A stretch of DNA of 64,000 nucleotides from Candidatus Nitrotoga arctica (GCF_918378365.1 NZ_OU912926.1:124001-188000); one strand, 5' to 3'. Counted from the first letter of the stretch, positions 1 through 9,463 are shown. Notes: generated by a model from the letters alone, not told the origin. A program made the numbers and translations.

Positions 1-243
1 GTTGAAAAATTGGAGCGTGATAAAATCACCTTCAAACAGGGTGATGAGCACGAGGAAATAATATTGAAAATTAAGACAGTGCCGGGGCCGCCAGGAAAGT
101 CTGGAAGTCCGCATCCGGCGCAACTTGCCGCACCCGCTGTGCCACTGCCTGGAGCGCCAGTTGCAGCTCCGGAGCAGAACGTAGGTGATCCACGGTCTGT
201 TTTTGAACGCCGCCGTGCATTGCGACAACAACCGCCGGAATAA
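1..243 (+). CDS. C-terminal end of a secretion-associated protein, cut by the window edge
   Basis: The reading frame is open from base 1 and stops at 241-243, so only about the last 80 residues are visible and the start lies outside the window. The visible part begins with a short charged beta-strand-like stretch (LERDKITFKQGDEHEEIIL) followed by a Pro/Ala-rich tail. This pattern recalls the C-terminal end of GspC- or PilP-like inner-membrane proteins, in which a small domain precedes a Pro-rich tail. The gene lies 52 bases upstream of the secretin gene on the same strand, so an operon with gspD is likely. The family assignment is inferred from context and not from a diagnostic motif. Confidence 0.5.
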   Translation, partial: VEKLERDKITFKQGDEHEEIILKIKTVPGPPGKSGSPHPAQLAAPAVPLPGAPVAAPEQNVGDPRSVFERRRALRQQPPE

Positions 244-295
244 CAAACAAATTTTATTGAGAAATCAATATGCTATTACAAAGAAAGAGAACGGC

Positions 296-2530
296 ATGAA
301 TAAAACTTACCTGCGTTGGATACTGGTTATGATTACGCTCCCTGTTTTGGGAGGGTGTGCTACTTTTTTCAAGACGTTCGAAATGAAAAAAAGCGATGAA
401 AAGAAAAACGAAGGGATCGTGAAGCCATTCTTTGTTACGCAGAATATTAGCGATGCGGGGACCAAGAACAAAAAAGAGGAGAAACTTGTCGTTGTCGATG
501 GCTCGGAGAAGGTCAAGTTGTATCCCGGTACTGGCGTATTTGTCAATGCGCCGGTGCCGCCAGTTGCAAGCGTGGCCAAACCAGCTGCAGGAGACGAAAT
601 GATGCTCAATTTCGAGGGTGCTGACTTACGCGAGGTTGTCAAAGCAATTGTCGGCGATATATTCAATGAAACTTACATCATTGATCCCAAGGTGCAAGGA
701 GTAATCAATTTACATACCAGTAGCCCCCTTCAGCGAAAGGATTTACTGCCAACACTGGAAACGCTGTTGCGCATGAATGGGGCAGCGATCATCAGGGAAG
801 AAGGGATTTACAAAGTGGTGCCAGCTGCTACTGCCACGCGCGGTTCAATCACCCCGCAATTAGGAGACGACAAGGTGATATTGCAAGGTGGCCGCGGTTA
901 CAGTGTTCAGATCGCGCCGTTGAAATTTATCGCCGCCAAGGAAATGGTAAAGATTCTTGAGCCATTTGTTACTGAAGCGAATGCTGTGCGTATTGATGAA
1001 GCCCGCAACCTGATTATTCTTTCCGGTACCGAACGCGAATTAAAACATTTACAGGATACCATCGCCATGTTCGATGTGGATTGGCTGTCTGGTATGTCAG
1101 TCGCCTTGTTCACATTGCAAAGTGTTGATGTGAAGACTGCCGTAGCTGATCTCAATAAGATTTTTGGCGCTCAGGCGCTAAGCCCGTTGGCCGGCGTTGT
1201 GAAACTGGTACCCATCGAGCGCCTTAATGCTATTCTGGTTATCACCCAGCAACCCAAATATCTGGAGCAGGCCAAAATTTGGATTGAACGTTTGGATCAC
1301 ACGGGCGGGGTCGGTGGCGGTATGCGCTTGTTCGTTTATCCGGTACAGAATGGAATGGCTGAGAAACTGGCGGCATTGCTCAACAATGTTTTCAGCAAAT
1401 CAACAGCCTCAACTTCGCTCCCACCTGCACTTGCCCCTGGCTTGGCTCCGGCAGAGGTAAAGTCGACAGAAACTCCCGCGGATGCAACTCCGGAACAGCA
1501 AGCGGCGGCTGGCGATAGTGTCGCGGTTAAGGGGGACGTTCGCGTGCTCGCCGACAAGGACAATAATGCCCTGTTGATTCTGGCCTCGCCAGCCAATTAC
1601 GAAAAAATAGAAACCGCCATTCGCAAGCTTGATGTGCCACCGCGACAAGTTTTAATTGATGTCACCATCGCCGAGGTAACGCTAACAGGTGATTTGAAAT
1701 TTGGCCTGGAATGGGCCTTTAATAATGGAAGGCACGGCAGCGGCAAGCTCGATACTGGCGGCCCCGGGATTAGTGCGTTGGCTCCTGGTTTTTCCTATAT
1801 ATTGAGTAATTCAAACGTGGCAGGAGGGGTGGCCTCTGCGCTCAATTTGTTGGCAACTGATTCGCGCGTCAAGGTGATTTCCTCGCCGCATATAATGGTT
1901 ACCGACAATCAGACCGCCAAGATCCAGGTTGGAGATCGGGTGCCAATTACCAGCCAAACCCAATCTGTTTTAGGCTCTGCCACAGGGCTTATTGCCTCAA
2001 TTCAATATATTGATACCGGAATTTTGTTAACGGTTACGCCACGTATCAATGCCGGTGGCCAAGTTACGATGGAAATTAATCAAGAGGTTAGTGCGGCCTC
2101 AATAACCACAACATCTTCAATTAATTCACCTACCATCAGCAAACGCGCGGTAAAAACCACGGTGGTGGTTAAATCCGGCGAAACGATGGTATTGGGCGGA
2201 TTAATTACGGATAACAAAACCGTAGCAAGTAGCGGATTGCCATATCTATCGAAAATTCCATTTATCGGTGGATTGTTTGGTGCTCAGACTTTTAATAATA
2301 CCCGCACCGAACTGGTCCTTCTGATTACACCGCGTTTGGTGGCTAATAATCAGCAGGCGCGTGATGTTAGCGAAGAATTCCGAAAAAAACTTAGCGGATT
2401 AGGGGATCTTTTGGAAAATGTCGGAAAATCTAGTGACGTGCCAAAGAAGCCTGCCGGATTGAATGAGCTTCTGGAAAAAGTTGGGAAGCCTGGCGACATA
2501 CCCAAACAAATGGATAAGCAAGTTAAATAA
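296..2530 (+). CDS. gspD: Type II secretion system secretin GspD (lipoprotein)
   Basis: This is the outer-membrane secretin forming the gated channel of a type II or related secretion system. The frame is open from 185, but the ATG at 296 is preferred: it follows a purine-rich stretch (AAAGAAAGAGA) and opens a lipoprotein signal peptide with lipobox LGGC (Cys21). An N0-type domain starts near residue 101 (MMLNFEGADLREVVKAI) and is followed by N1/N2 repeats and a Ser/Ala/Pro linker around residues 365-410. The C-terminal secretin domain has the usual VKVISSPHIMVTDNQTA and SGLPYLSKIPFIGGLFG segments. Length is 744 residues, within the family range. The extreme C-terminus carries a duplicated segment of about 19 residues (GLGDLLENVGK and GLNELLEKVGK). 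No other gsp gene follows, so the rest of the system lies elsewhere or upstream. Confidence 0.9.
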   Translation: MNKTYLRWILVMITLPVLGGCATFFKTFEMKKSDEKKNEGIVKPFFVTQNISDAGTKNKKEEKLVVVDGSEKVKLYPGTGVFVNAPVPPVASVAKPAAGDEMMLNFEGADLREVVKAIVGDIFNETYIIDPKVQGVINLHTSSPLQRKDLLPTLETLLRMNGAAIIREEGIYKVVPAATATRGSITPQLGDDKVILQGGRGYSVQIAPLKFIAAKEMVKILEPFVTEANAVRIDEARNLIILSGTERELKHLQDTIAMFDVDWLSGMSVALFTLQSVDVKTAVADLNKIFGAQALSPLAGVVKLVPIERLNAILVITQQPKYLEQAKIWIERLDHTGGVGGGMRLFVYPVQNGMAEKLAALLNNVFSKSTASTSLPPALAPGLAPAEVKSTETPADATPEQQAAAGDSVAVKGDVRVLADKDNNALLILASPANYEKIETAIRKLDVPPRQVLIDVTIAEVTLTGDLKFGLEWAFNNGRHGSGKLDTGGPGISALAPGFSYILSNSNVAGGVASALNLLATDSRVKVISSPHIMVTDNQTAKIQVGDRVPITSQTQSVLGSATGLIASIQYIDTGILLTVTPRINAGGQVTMEINQEVSAASITTTSSINSPTISKRAVKTTVVVKSGETMVLGGLITDNKTVASSGLPYLSKIPFIGGLFGAQTFNNTRTELVLLITPRLVANNQQARDVSEEFRKKLSGLGDLLENVGKSSDVPKKPAGLNELLEKVGKPGDIPKQMDKQVK

Positions 2531-2647
2531 ATTTATTTTCTCAGGTAGCTTCCTGTTTGCATTAAAAAACTTTGGCGTGCCCTAAAGTATTTCTACGCCT
2601 TGTCGTAAAGCGATAGGTATGATGAACAACAAGTAATGGCCGGGAAA

Positions 2648-2702
2648 ATCCATTTATCCTTCGATAAGCTCAGGATGAATGGAGTGCAGGACGAACGGAT
2701 TT
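2648..2702. repeat. REP-like intergenic hairpin after gspD
   Basis: An imperfect palindrome with arms ATCCATTTATCCT and AGGATGAATGGAG surrounds the loop TCGATAAGCTC, followed by a related GGACGAACGGATT. It resembles the dispersed intergenic family with the core TTCGACAAGCTCAGGA known from many proteobacteria. It lies in the 420-base gap between gspD and the next gene, which otherwise holds AT-rich DNA and no credible coding region. No T-run follows, so it is a repeat and not a classical terminator. Confidence 0.55.
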
Positions 2703-2882
2703 ATTTGTTAGCGAGCGATTGAAAATTGATTACACACTTTATCTCACATAGAATACTAATTATTGTTGGATACTGGAGCCATATACAATTCAGTAGTAAC
2801 AAATATAAAGGAGCTAATTCTATTTATCAACCTCCACTTGTTGTAAAAAAGAGACATCCTGATAAAAGAATTTAGATTGTTC

Positions 2883-2912
2883 TTGACAGCATATTAACGC
2901 AAAGGTGACTAT
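2883..2912 (+). promoter_or_regulatory. Possible sigma70 promoter for the 2951 lipoprotein gene
   Basis: A perfect -35 box TTGACA at 2883-2888 is followed after 18 bases by the weak -10 candidate GACTAT at 2907-2912. It sits about 40 bases upstream of the lipoprotein start. The -10 matches only three of six consensus positions, so this is a suggestion. Confidence 0.3.
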
Positions 2913-2950
2913 AGTCAAAATAAAAAACTATAGATATTTTGGGTGAGCTT

Positions 2951-3385
2951 TTGAAAAAACGGATGTGCGGAATGGTTTGTGAATTGCAGAGGGGGGCGGC
3001 AGCGCTTATCTTGAGTATGGGAATGATGGGTTGTGCGGGATCGGGTGGTGGCTTAGCTCAGTCCGTACAGGTAGAGCCGCAAAAGATGGTTGCCGATCTG
3101 GCTGCTGCTCGCTGGGAAGCATTAATAAAAGGGGACTTTGCCAAGGCATATAATTACCTAAGTCCGGGCTCGCGTGAAGTTATGTCGCTCGATGTATATA
3201 AAGCTAAAATTCGCGGTGGCAATTGGAAAAAAGCAAATGTAGATTCTGTTTCTTGCGAGCAAGACCAGTGCAAGGTGTTAATGGCAATTGAGTATAGCTA
3301 CCGTGATATTAAATCACTTGAGACCCGTCTGGACGAGAAGTGGATGCGTCAAGACGGAAAATGGTGGTACGTCCAGCGTAGATAA
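2951..3385 (+). CDS. Putative lipoprotein with NTF2-like fold
   Basis: The protein is about 144 residues. The frame is open from 2939, but a TTG at 2951 preceded by GGTGAG, or the ATG at 2963, better fits a start next to a signal peptide. A positively charged start (KKRMCGM) is followed by a hydrophobic stretch and a plausible lipobox ending in GCAGS, so the product is probably lipid-anchored in the envelope. The mature part (AARWEALIKGDFAKAYNYL and a Trp-rich end, KWWYVQRR) resembles small NTF2-like or DUF4864-type domains, in which a helix over a curved sheet binds a small ligand. No catalytic residues can be named. It is a single gene with its own possible promoter. Function unknown. Confidence 0.65.
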   Translation: MKKRMCGMVCELQRGAAALILSMGMMGCAGSGGGLAQSVQVEPQKMVADLAAARWEALIKGDFAKAYNYLSPGSREVMSLDVYKAKIRGGNWKKANVDSVSCEQDQCKVLMAIEYSYRDIKSLETRLDEKWMRQDGKWWYVQRR

Positions 3386-3609
3386 TTTGTAGTTATGGAG
3401 TTAATTGTAGTTATGGATTTAAATAGGAGGATTATGTGTATAAAAAATCACTTGTAAAATGAAACAACTATGATATACAATAACATCGCAGTAATTTCTA
3501 AAGTCGACTGTAGTAATTATTGGAGTAATACTTTATAAAAGTAATAAAAATCTTTTCTTGAAGTCAAGCTTCAAACATTTCGTAACAAAATATAAGGAGT
3601 CTAGCGATA

Positions 3610-5100
3610 ATGCAAAAATTTAAAAGAAAATCACTGTATCTTGCTTTGGTAGCAGCGGTAAGCTCGGTTGGTATTGCGAATACAGCAAGCTCTGCAGTAC
3701 ATGTAAATTCAAATGGCTTGGGTCAGGTTTTGATTTACCCTTACTATACCTCACGCGCTGGAATGGACACTTATTTGTCCGTAGTGAATACTACAAGCTC
3801 TGCCAAGGCCGTAAAAGTTCGTTTTACCGAGGGTAGGAACAGCCGCGAAGTACTTGACTTTAACCTCTATCTGTCAAAGAACGACATGTGGACCGGCGCA
3901 GTTGTGAATACGGCTAACGGTGCAAAGCTTGTAACTGCCGATAAATCTTGCACTGCCCCAGCGATTCCTGCTGGCGGCAAAGAATTCGTGAATTTTGCAT
4001 ATTCAGGTGCAAATCTTGAAGGTATTGTGGGAAGTGGAGGGGATGGTGAAACCACTTCGCTGGATCGTACACGTGAAGGCTATTTCGAAATTATTGAAAT
4101 GGGCACTATTACAAACACAGCGATCGAAGCGGCGGTAACACACGTAAGTGGCGTGCCTGCAAATTGCGCAGTAGTTCAGACCGCAACCATGGATATGGGA
4201 GTGAGCAGTACAGTTATTGTAGGTGGGCAATCGGCTAGAGCCAATCCGTCAACCGGTGGCTTGGCAGGAACAGCCTCCTTGGTGAACGTTGCAGGCGGAA
4301 CCGATTTTGGCTATGACCCTGTTGCTTTGGATGCTTTCGCTCCAACTAATGTGCAAAATATATGGAATCCACCGGGCAGCATTTTACCGGATATGAGATT
4401 TGCAGATCACACTGGTGTTGTATTCAATGGCGGGAACACTGTAACAAGCTCTTGGAGTAGTGGTGAGGATACTGTGAGCTCGTTGCTGATGCACAACAAT
4501 ATCATCAACGAGTATGTTCTGGATGCGGCTACTCTGTCTGGCACCGACTGGGTAATTACAATGCCGACTAAACGGTACTATGTTCCTGTCCATAACCCGG
4601 CATTGTCAACAGATGCAACTCAACTTTTCAGCCCATTTACCCATAAGTTCTGGCTTGGTGGTGCGTGCGAGCCTGTTTCCATTAGCTACTGGAACCGCGA
4701 AGAAGGCAATGTCCTTATTCAAGACTTCTCTCCACCACAAGCAATCGGCGGAACATCGCTATGCTGGGAAAGTACTGTTATGACATTCAACAATAGCGCC
4801 GTGTTGGCATCCGCCAACGGAGTTAATGTTCCAGTTAACTTCGACAATGGCTGGTTGAGGATGTCTTTCTCCGCTACCAACGTGTTGGTCTTCAATGGAC
4901 AAGACGATGCGAATGGCGATCATCATAACGATGCGTCGCATTCGATGACGAGTTTAGACGACGATACTTATTTCGGATTGCCTACCGTTGGTTTCATGGT
5001 GCAAGATTTTATTAACCAAAATGCGGCGCCTGGAATTTTGGCAACATATGGCGGCAATTTTAACCACAAATATACGGTTTCTATATCTGAGGCTAATTAG
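3610..5100 (+). CDS. Secreted or surface protein of unknown function
   Basis: The product is 496 residues with a clear signal peptide: basic start (MQKFKRK), hydrophobic core, and probable cleavage after NTASSA. The mature protein starts VHVNSNGLGQVLIYPYYT, a conserved-looking beginning seen in large exported proteins of betaproteobacteria and relatives. It is rich in Asn, Thr, Gly and aromatic residues and low in Lys, as expected of a beta-rich surface protein. A few spaced cysteines (for example in KSCTAP, ANCAVV, GGACEP and TSLCW) may form disulfides. AAGGAG at 3594-3599 gives a strong ribosome site 10 bases before ATG, and a strong terminator follows the stop, so it is a well-expressed monocistronic gene. 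I cannot assign a function; an S-layer or outer-surface role is inference. Confidence 0.75.
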   Translation: MQKFKRKSLYLALVAAVSSVGIANTASSAVHVNSNGLGQVLIYPYYTSRAGMDTYLSVVNTTSSAKAVKVRFTEGRNSREVLDFNLYLSKNDMWTGAVVNTANGAKLVTADKSCTAPAIPAGGKEFVNFAYSGANLEGIVGSGGDGETTSLDRTREGYFEIIEMGTITNTAIEAAVTHVSGVPANCAVVQTATMDMGVSSTVIVGGQSARANPSTGGLAGTASLVNVAGGTDFGYDPVALDAFAPTNVQNIWNPPGSILPDMRFADHTGVVFNGGNTVTSSWSSGEDTVSSLLMHNNIINEYVLDAATLSGTDWVITMPTKRYYVPVHNPALSTDATQLFSPFTHKFWLGGACEPVSISYWNREEGNVLIQDFSPPQAIGGTSLCWESTVMTFNNSAVLASANGVNVPVNFDNGWLRMSFSATNVLVFNGQDDANGDHHNDASHSMTSLDDDTYFGLPTVGFMVQDFINQNAAPGILATYGGNFNHKYTVSISEAN

Positions 5101-5148
5101 TATTTGGTGTGATTCAATGCGCTGCAAGTGGGCGTGTTAATTAAGATG

Positions 5149-5182
5149 AGAGCACGGAAGAAATTCCGTGCTCTTGTTTTTT
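5149..5182 (+). terminator. Rho-independent terminator of the 3610 gene
   Basis: An 11-base perfect stem (AGAGCACGGAA paired with TTCCGTGCTCT) with a 4-base loop is followed by TGTTTTTT. It starts about 50 bases after the stop codon of the exported protein gene. Confidence 0.9.
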
Positions 5183-5605
5183 GGTCGGGCCGTACCACAT
5201 AAGATTCTTTGTTTATTCAGACAATTTACAGATTATCAATGTAAATATTGTGTACAATTGCCATCTGTCCCCCGATTATGACCATTTGGCGTAATAGACT
5301 CGTTATTATTATCCGAGTGTTATATAGTCCAAATGTAGTCAGATTTTTTGTTTTGAGATGGGTGCTTCTCTAGAACTAGAAAAGGTCACTAATTAATACC
5401 TAAAAATAATATTAATAGCCTGAACAGTACCAGGAGCTTTAAATGAGTAAAACGGAACAGCTACGATATTACTGAACAAATAAATTGAACATATGTATGA
5501 TTGTTTTAAACGAATCTTTTGTTGTCATGTGCTGAAAATGTTTCCACTTTATGGAATACAGCGCCCTCACGAAAGAATAACTAATTCCATTATATGGAGG
5601 GTAGT
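5183..5605 (+). other. AT-rich gap with one 10-codon ORF
   Basis: The region is AT-rich and holds no gene of normal size. The only coding-like element is a 10-residue ORF at 5443-5475 (MSKTEQLRYY) that has a good AGGAG site 7 bases upstream. It could be a leader peptide or the remnant of a lost gene start. A ribosome site GGAGG at 5596-5600 belongs to the next gene. Confidence 0.35.
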
Positions 5606-6244
5606 ATGAACACGAAATTAATTAATACAAGAAGTGTAGTAATGGGTTTGGCTTTGCTGACGTTCAACGTAGGGTCAGTTTGGGCAAGCTCGATAACCTT
5701 AAATGGGGTAGCGGGGAATTCATGTGATTATTCTATCGTTTCCGTCGATTCCAGTGGCAATCTGACGGCTACGTGTGTTGTAACATCACCCACATTAACG
5801 CCAACGTGCAGTCTGGTTGCGTCGCCATCTACAATTAGTGCAGGTTCAGGATCAATATCTACGTTGACTGCAAGTTGTAGCCCCGCCGCCACTTCGTATG
5901 CATGGACTGGAGTCGGTACAACTAACTTTACATCTGGCGGCACCGTTACACCAACAGCAACCACCACCTATACGGTGAGAGGTGCTAATGGAGATGGATC
6001 GGGAAATACTGCTTCAGCGACTGTGACAGTCACGACAACGCCACCGCCGTCGACAGGTGGTGGCGGGCAAGCTCCAACGTCATCTTCACCTCTTGCAGAA
6101 ATTAAACGATGGAACTATGCTTTTGAAACTGTTAACAAATATCCTTTCCATGATTCGAAACAATCACCAGTGGCGTATATGGCGTACAATAAACTGATAC
6201 AGTCAAATAAACCTACAATAATTTTCTTGCCGACTTCTTGGTAA
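5606..6244 (+). CDS. Exported Ig-like domain protein
   Basis: The protein has 212 residues. The ATG at 5606 lies 5 bases after a GGAGG site and opens a signal peptide with likely cleavage after SVWAS. A Cys- and Thr-rich beta domain follows (SLVASPSTISAGSGS to TASATVTVTT, about residues 68-143), resembling PKD or bacterial Ig-like repeats found in adhesins and exported enzymes; SYAWTG and TTTYTVRG are typical strands. A flexible PPPSTGGGG linker leads to a C-terminal part of about 50 residues with many aromatic residues (KRWNYAFETV) that I do not recognise. It has its own terminator. The role is probably extracellular or periplasmic; anything more would be a guess. Confidence 0.7.
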   Translation: MNTKLINTRSVVMGLALLTFNVGSVWASSITLNGVAGNSCDYSIVSVDSSGNLTATCVVTSPTLTPTCSLVASPSTISAGSGSISTLTASCSPAATSYAWTGVGTTNFTSGGTVTPTATTTYTVRGANGDGSGNTASATVTVTTTPPPSTGGGGQAPTSSSPLAEIKRWNYAFETVNKYPFHDSKQSPVAYMAYNKLIQSNKPTIIFLPTSW

Positions 6245-6280
6245 AATTCAGCCTGGCCTGAAAGAGTTTTCGTGCATCCC

Positions 6281-6316
6281 CTCCCCCATCAGTGAAGATG
6301 GGGGAGTTTTTTATTT
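6281..6316 (+). terminator. Rho-independent terminator after the Ig-like gene
   Basis: A perfect 10-base stem (CTCCCCCATC paired with GATGGGGGAG) with loop AGTGAA is followed by six T residues. It separates the exported-protein gene from the isomerase-exporter operon. Confidence 0.92.
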
Positions 6317-6344
6317 GCAATTATTTATAGAGGTTGTAAGGATA

Positions 6345-7292
6345 ATGAGATATATGTATTTAAAACATTATGCGGCGCTAGTTGTGATGGTTTGCTGCAC
6401 TGCCCCAGCATTAAGCGAGGAGCAGCAGGTATTAGTCGAGTCCAAACAGGCCCAAGTTACTAGCTTGGACTTTGAAGCAGAACTCATGCGTATTCCGATC
6501 GAACATCGCGCGGAAGTGCTGGCGAGCAAGACCCGTATTGCTAAACTACTGGAAAATCTGCTAATTAACAAGACGCTAGCCGTACAAGCGCGGAGCGCCG
6601 GTATTGATCGAGAGCCCTTGATCAGCAAGCAAATAGAGCTAGCATCTGACAAGCTTCTGGCGCAGGAGCATATCGCTCGGGCCACCAAGGCGGTTACGAT
6701 ACCAAACTTTGACGCGCGTGCTCGCGAGCTTTACCAGGTAGATATTGAAAAATATACTTTGCCAGCGAAAGTACATGCCTCACATATTCTTGTAGACACC
6801 AAAGCTAGAACACCGGAAGAGGCGTTGCAACGCATTCGACAAGTCCGTGAACAGGCACTTGACGGCAAAAAATTTGAAGAGTTAGCCTTGGAGTACTCAG
6901 ATGATCCAAGTGCTAAAGGGAACAAGGGCGACCTTGGTTTTTTTGAAGAGGGGAAAATGGTTAAGCCATTCTCAGACGCGGCTTTTGCTATTAACTCCCC
7001 GGGCGATATCAGTGAACCGATAAAGACAATTTTTGGCTATCACATTATCCAGCTTCATGAAAAACAACAAAAACAGGTGCGTTCATTTGAACTGGTAAAG
7101 GAAAAAATAATACAGGGGGAGCGCGAGAAATATCTTAACGAATTCCGCTCAACTCTTTTTGGAGGCATACTCACTGACCCATCGCTGAAATTAAATGAAG
7201 AGGCCGTCAATCGCTTTTGGACAAACCTTGATTCGAAATCTAGCGATGTTAAACCATTAGAAATAAACAAGCCTGAGGCCGTAAAGCATTAA
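6345..7292 (+). CDS. Periplasmic parvulin-type peptidyl-prolyl isomerase
   Basis: This is a SurA/PrsA-like folding factor that isomerises X-Pro bonds in the periplasm. The start is at 6345 or at the in-frame ATG at 6354; AAGGA at 6338-6342 fits the latter spacing better. An N-terminal signal peptide (AALVVMVCCTAPALS) is followed by a helical chaperone part (about residues 30-135) and one PpiC domain (about 140-240) with the typical HASHILV, DDPSAKGNKGDLGFF and FGYHIIQLHE segments. A short helical tail follows. The stop is 3 bases before the wzm start, so it is probably co-transcribed with the polysaccharide exporter and may assist exopolysaccharide machinery, as EpsD-type isomerases do. That link is context-based. 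It is distinct from the true surA further on in the window. Confidence 0.85.
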   Translation: MRYMYLKHYAALVVMVCCTAPALSEEQQVLVESKQAQVTSLDFEAELMRIPIEHRAEVLASKTRIAKLLENLLINKTLAVQARSAGIDREPLISKQIELASDKLLAQEHIARATKAVTIPNFDARARELYQVDIEKYTLPAKVHASHILVDTKARTPEEALQRIRQVREQALDGKKFEELALEYSDDPSAKGNKGDLGFFEEGKMVKPFSDAAFAINSPGDISEPIKTIFGYHIIQLHEKQQKQVRSFELVKEKIIQGEREKYLNEFRSTLFGGILTDPSLKLNEEAVNRFWTNLDSKSSDVKPLEINKPEAVKH

Positions 7293-7295
7293 CCC

Positions 7296-8084
7296 ATGCA
7301 GATCAGAAATCTGTGGCCATATCGCTGGCTACTGCTTAATTTCTTATCACGAGAGATTAAAAGCCGATATGTAGGCAGCGTCAGCGGAATTTTCTGGGCA
7401 CTACTACACCCGTTGGCGCTGCTGGCGGTGTATGCGGTGGTGTTCACGGCTATTTTCAAGGTGAAATTTCCTGAGCTGGAAGGCCACAGCTTTATCCTGT
7501 TTGTTGCGGTAGCGCTGTGGCCGTGGTTATGCTTTCAGGAAGGTACGCAGCGTGGTGCGCTGGCAGTACAAAATGGTGGAGGCCTTATCAAGAAGGTCGC
7601 TTTCCCGCACGAGCTGCTGGTGTACGGTGCTGTTATTTCCACTTATGCTGTCCATGTGGTCGGTTTTTTATTGGTGATTGCGGTGCTTGCGCTCACCGGC
7701 AATGATCTGTACTTCTCATCTCTGCCATTGGTATTGTTGCTATTTTGTATGCAGCTACTATGTACCAGTGGCCTAGCGCTGATTCTTGCTGCCTTGCAAG
7801 TGCTGCTTAAGGATGTTGAGCACTTTCTTACGCCGCTGTTCATGATCTGGTTCTACGCTACCCCCGTTCTATATCCGGCAAGTTTGGTGCCGCAGCAGAT
7901 ACAACAGATCATTGCATTGAATCCACTATCTTTTTTTATTACCAGAATTCGTGAGCTATTGATGACTGGCAATAGTCAGATTGGCTGGAAGGATGCGGTA
8001 ATGCTGGCTGGTAGTGCGTTGATTTTTTTGGCCGGGCGCTGGTTCTTTAATCGCTTGTCACCCTATTTTGAGGATTTCATTTAG
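7296..8084 (+). CDS. wzm: ABC-2 type polysaccharide export permease (Wzm-like)
   Basis: This is an inner-membrane permease of 262 residues from the ABC-2 family that moves O-antigen or capsular glycans across the membrane. It begins with a short amphipathic segment (RWLLLNFLSREIKSRYVGS) typical of the family; the ExKxRY pattern is conserved in Wzm and KpsM. Six hydrophobic segments follow, with a WFYATPVLYP segment near residues 185-195 and the usual NPLSFFITRIRELL near the end. The ATP-binding partner wzt follows after 164 bases. No glycosyltransferases are visible nearby, so the substrate cannot be read from context. Transport by ATP hydrolysis in Wzt is established for the family. Confidence 0.88.
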   Translation: MQIRNLWPYRWLLLNFLSREIKSRYVGSVSGIFWALLHPLALLAVYAVVFTAIFKVKFPELEGHSFILFVAVALWPWLCFQEGTQRGALAVQNGGGLIKKVAFPHELLVYGAVISTYAVHVVGFLLVIAVLALTGNDLYFSSLPLVLLLFCMQLLCTSGLALILAALQVLLKDVEHFLTPLFMIWFYATPVLYPASLVPQQIQQIIALNPLSFFITRIRELLMTGNSQIGWKDAVMLAGSALIFLAGRWFFNRLSPYFEDFI

Positions 8085-8248
8085 TCCCTATATTTAAAAT
8101 TGATCACAATTTGTACGCTATCAATCAGTGATATTTTCTGAAAGACAGTTGGTTCTTGCATTACGGGAAACTAGTTTCATTGAATAGTTAAGATTACGAA
8201 TTCCGCCAAATTTGCATTTCCCCTTAACTTGTTACCGACACGAATATT

Positions 8249-9463
8249 GTGCGAATACCTCTTATCAGCCTAACTAACATCGGCAAGAATTATCCCAGCG
8301 TAGCCACTGGTGGGAACCGGTTGCGCACGATTGCTGCCTTGCTGTTCAAGCGTGGTGAGGTGCCCCATTTCTGTGCACTACAGGGGGTCAACCTGGAACT
8401 GAAAGCAGGCGAGTCGCTTGGACTGATTGGCGAAAATGGTGCTGGTAAATCCACGCTGTTGAAAATCATTGCCGGGGTGGTCAAGCCCTCCACTGGCCAA
8501 GTGGTGGTTAATGGACGTATCGGTGCTTTGCTGGAACTGGGCAGCGGGTTCCACCCCGAATATAACGGCTTGGAAAACATCCATCTGGCGGCCGCGCTGA
8601 TGGGTATGAGCAACGCAGAAATCGACAGCAAACTGGATTCCATAATTGAATTCGCCGATATTGGTTCCCATATTGCGGAACCGATCAAGCATTACTCGTC
8701 GGGCATGGTGGTGCGGCTGGGTTTTGCCGTAGCAACCGCCATGCAACCGGATATTTTGATTACTGACGAAGTGCTGGCTGTGGGCGATGAGTCGTTTCAG
8801 AAAAAGTGCATTCGCTGGATCGAAGGTTATTTGAGTCAAGGCGGGACATTACTGTTGTGCTCGCACAGTATGTTCCATATTCAGACGCTGTGTCAGAAGG
8901 CAGTATGGATTCATGATGGGCAGTTGCATATGTACGGCGACAGTTTTGACGTTACGCGTGAATACCTGACCTACCACGAAGAAAAGAATAGCAAAGCGGC
9001 GCATTTGGAACGTGTGGTACAGCCAAGTGGAATATACACAATTCGCAAATTTTGGTTGGAGAATGATGTGGGTGTGGTAACTACGGTGGCTGAGATGGAT
9101 GGCGTATTGCGTATTTGTGGTGTGGCACATTCTCCCGATGATCGGCCGCCAGTGATTCTGTTTGGTATCGTTCGAGTCGATGGAACGCCAGTTTACGGTA
9201 CTCATTCAAACGAAACAGCGTACCTTCCAAATAAAATTGCGCCCTCGCAATATGGTTTTTGTATTCGTCTTTCTAATCTTCAGTTATTGCCAGGAAAATA
9301 TACCATTCGCGCTCATGCAATGGATCCTGAAGGATTGCGACTCTTTGATACCGTGACTACTTCGGTGCGAATCACCGGGCAGACCCGCGATTATGGCTTA
9401 TGCCGTTTAGAACATGAGTGGATGCCCGCAAGAGAGGATTTTATTGCCATGGAGGATAATTAA
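8249..9463 (+). CDS. wzt: Polysaccharide ABC transporter ATPase with C-terminal glycan-binding domain (Wzt)
   Basis: The protein has 404 residues and starts at GTG. The N-terminal half is an ABC ATPase: Walker [10 protein letters not shown] (residues 61-69), signature HYSSGM, Walker [14 protein letters not shown] and a switch His (LLLCSHS). The last 140 or so residues form a beta-rich Wzt C-terminal domain, which in characterised systems binds the non-reducing end cap of the O-polysaccharide and decides which chains are exported. A C-terminal extension of this type suggests that chain length is controlled by terminal modification. It works with the permease just upstream. The start codon has only a weak ribosome site, so the exact start is less sure than the identity. 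Confidence 0.9.
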   Translation: MRIPLISLTNIGKNYPSVATGGNRLRTIAALLFKRGEVPHFCALQGVNLELKAGESLGLIGENGAGKSTLLKIIAGVVKPSTGQVVVNGRIGALLELGSGFHPEYNGLENIHLAAALMGMSNAEIDSKLDSIIEFADIGSHIAEPIKHYSSGMVVRLGFAVATAMQPDILITDEVLAVGDESFQKKCIRWIEGYLSQGGTLLLCSHSMFHIQTLCQKAVWIHDGQLHMYGDSFDVTREYLTYHEEKNSKAAHLERVVQPSGIYTIRKFWLENDVGVVTTVAEMDGVLRICGVAHSPDDRPPVILFGIVRVDGTPVYGTHSNETAYLPNKIAPSQYGFCIRLSNLQLLPGKYTIRAHAMDPEGLRLFDTVTTSVRITGQTRDYGLCRLEHEWMPAREDFIAMEDN

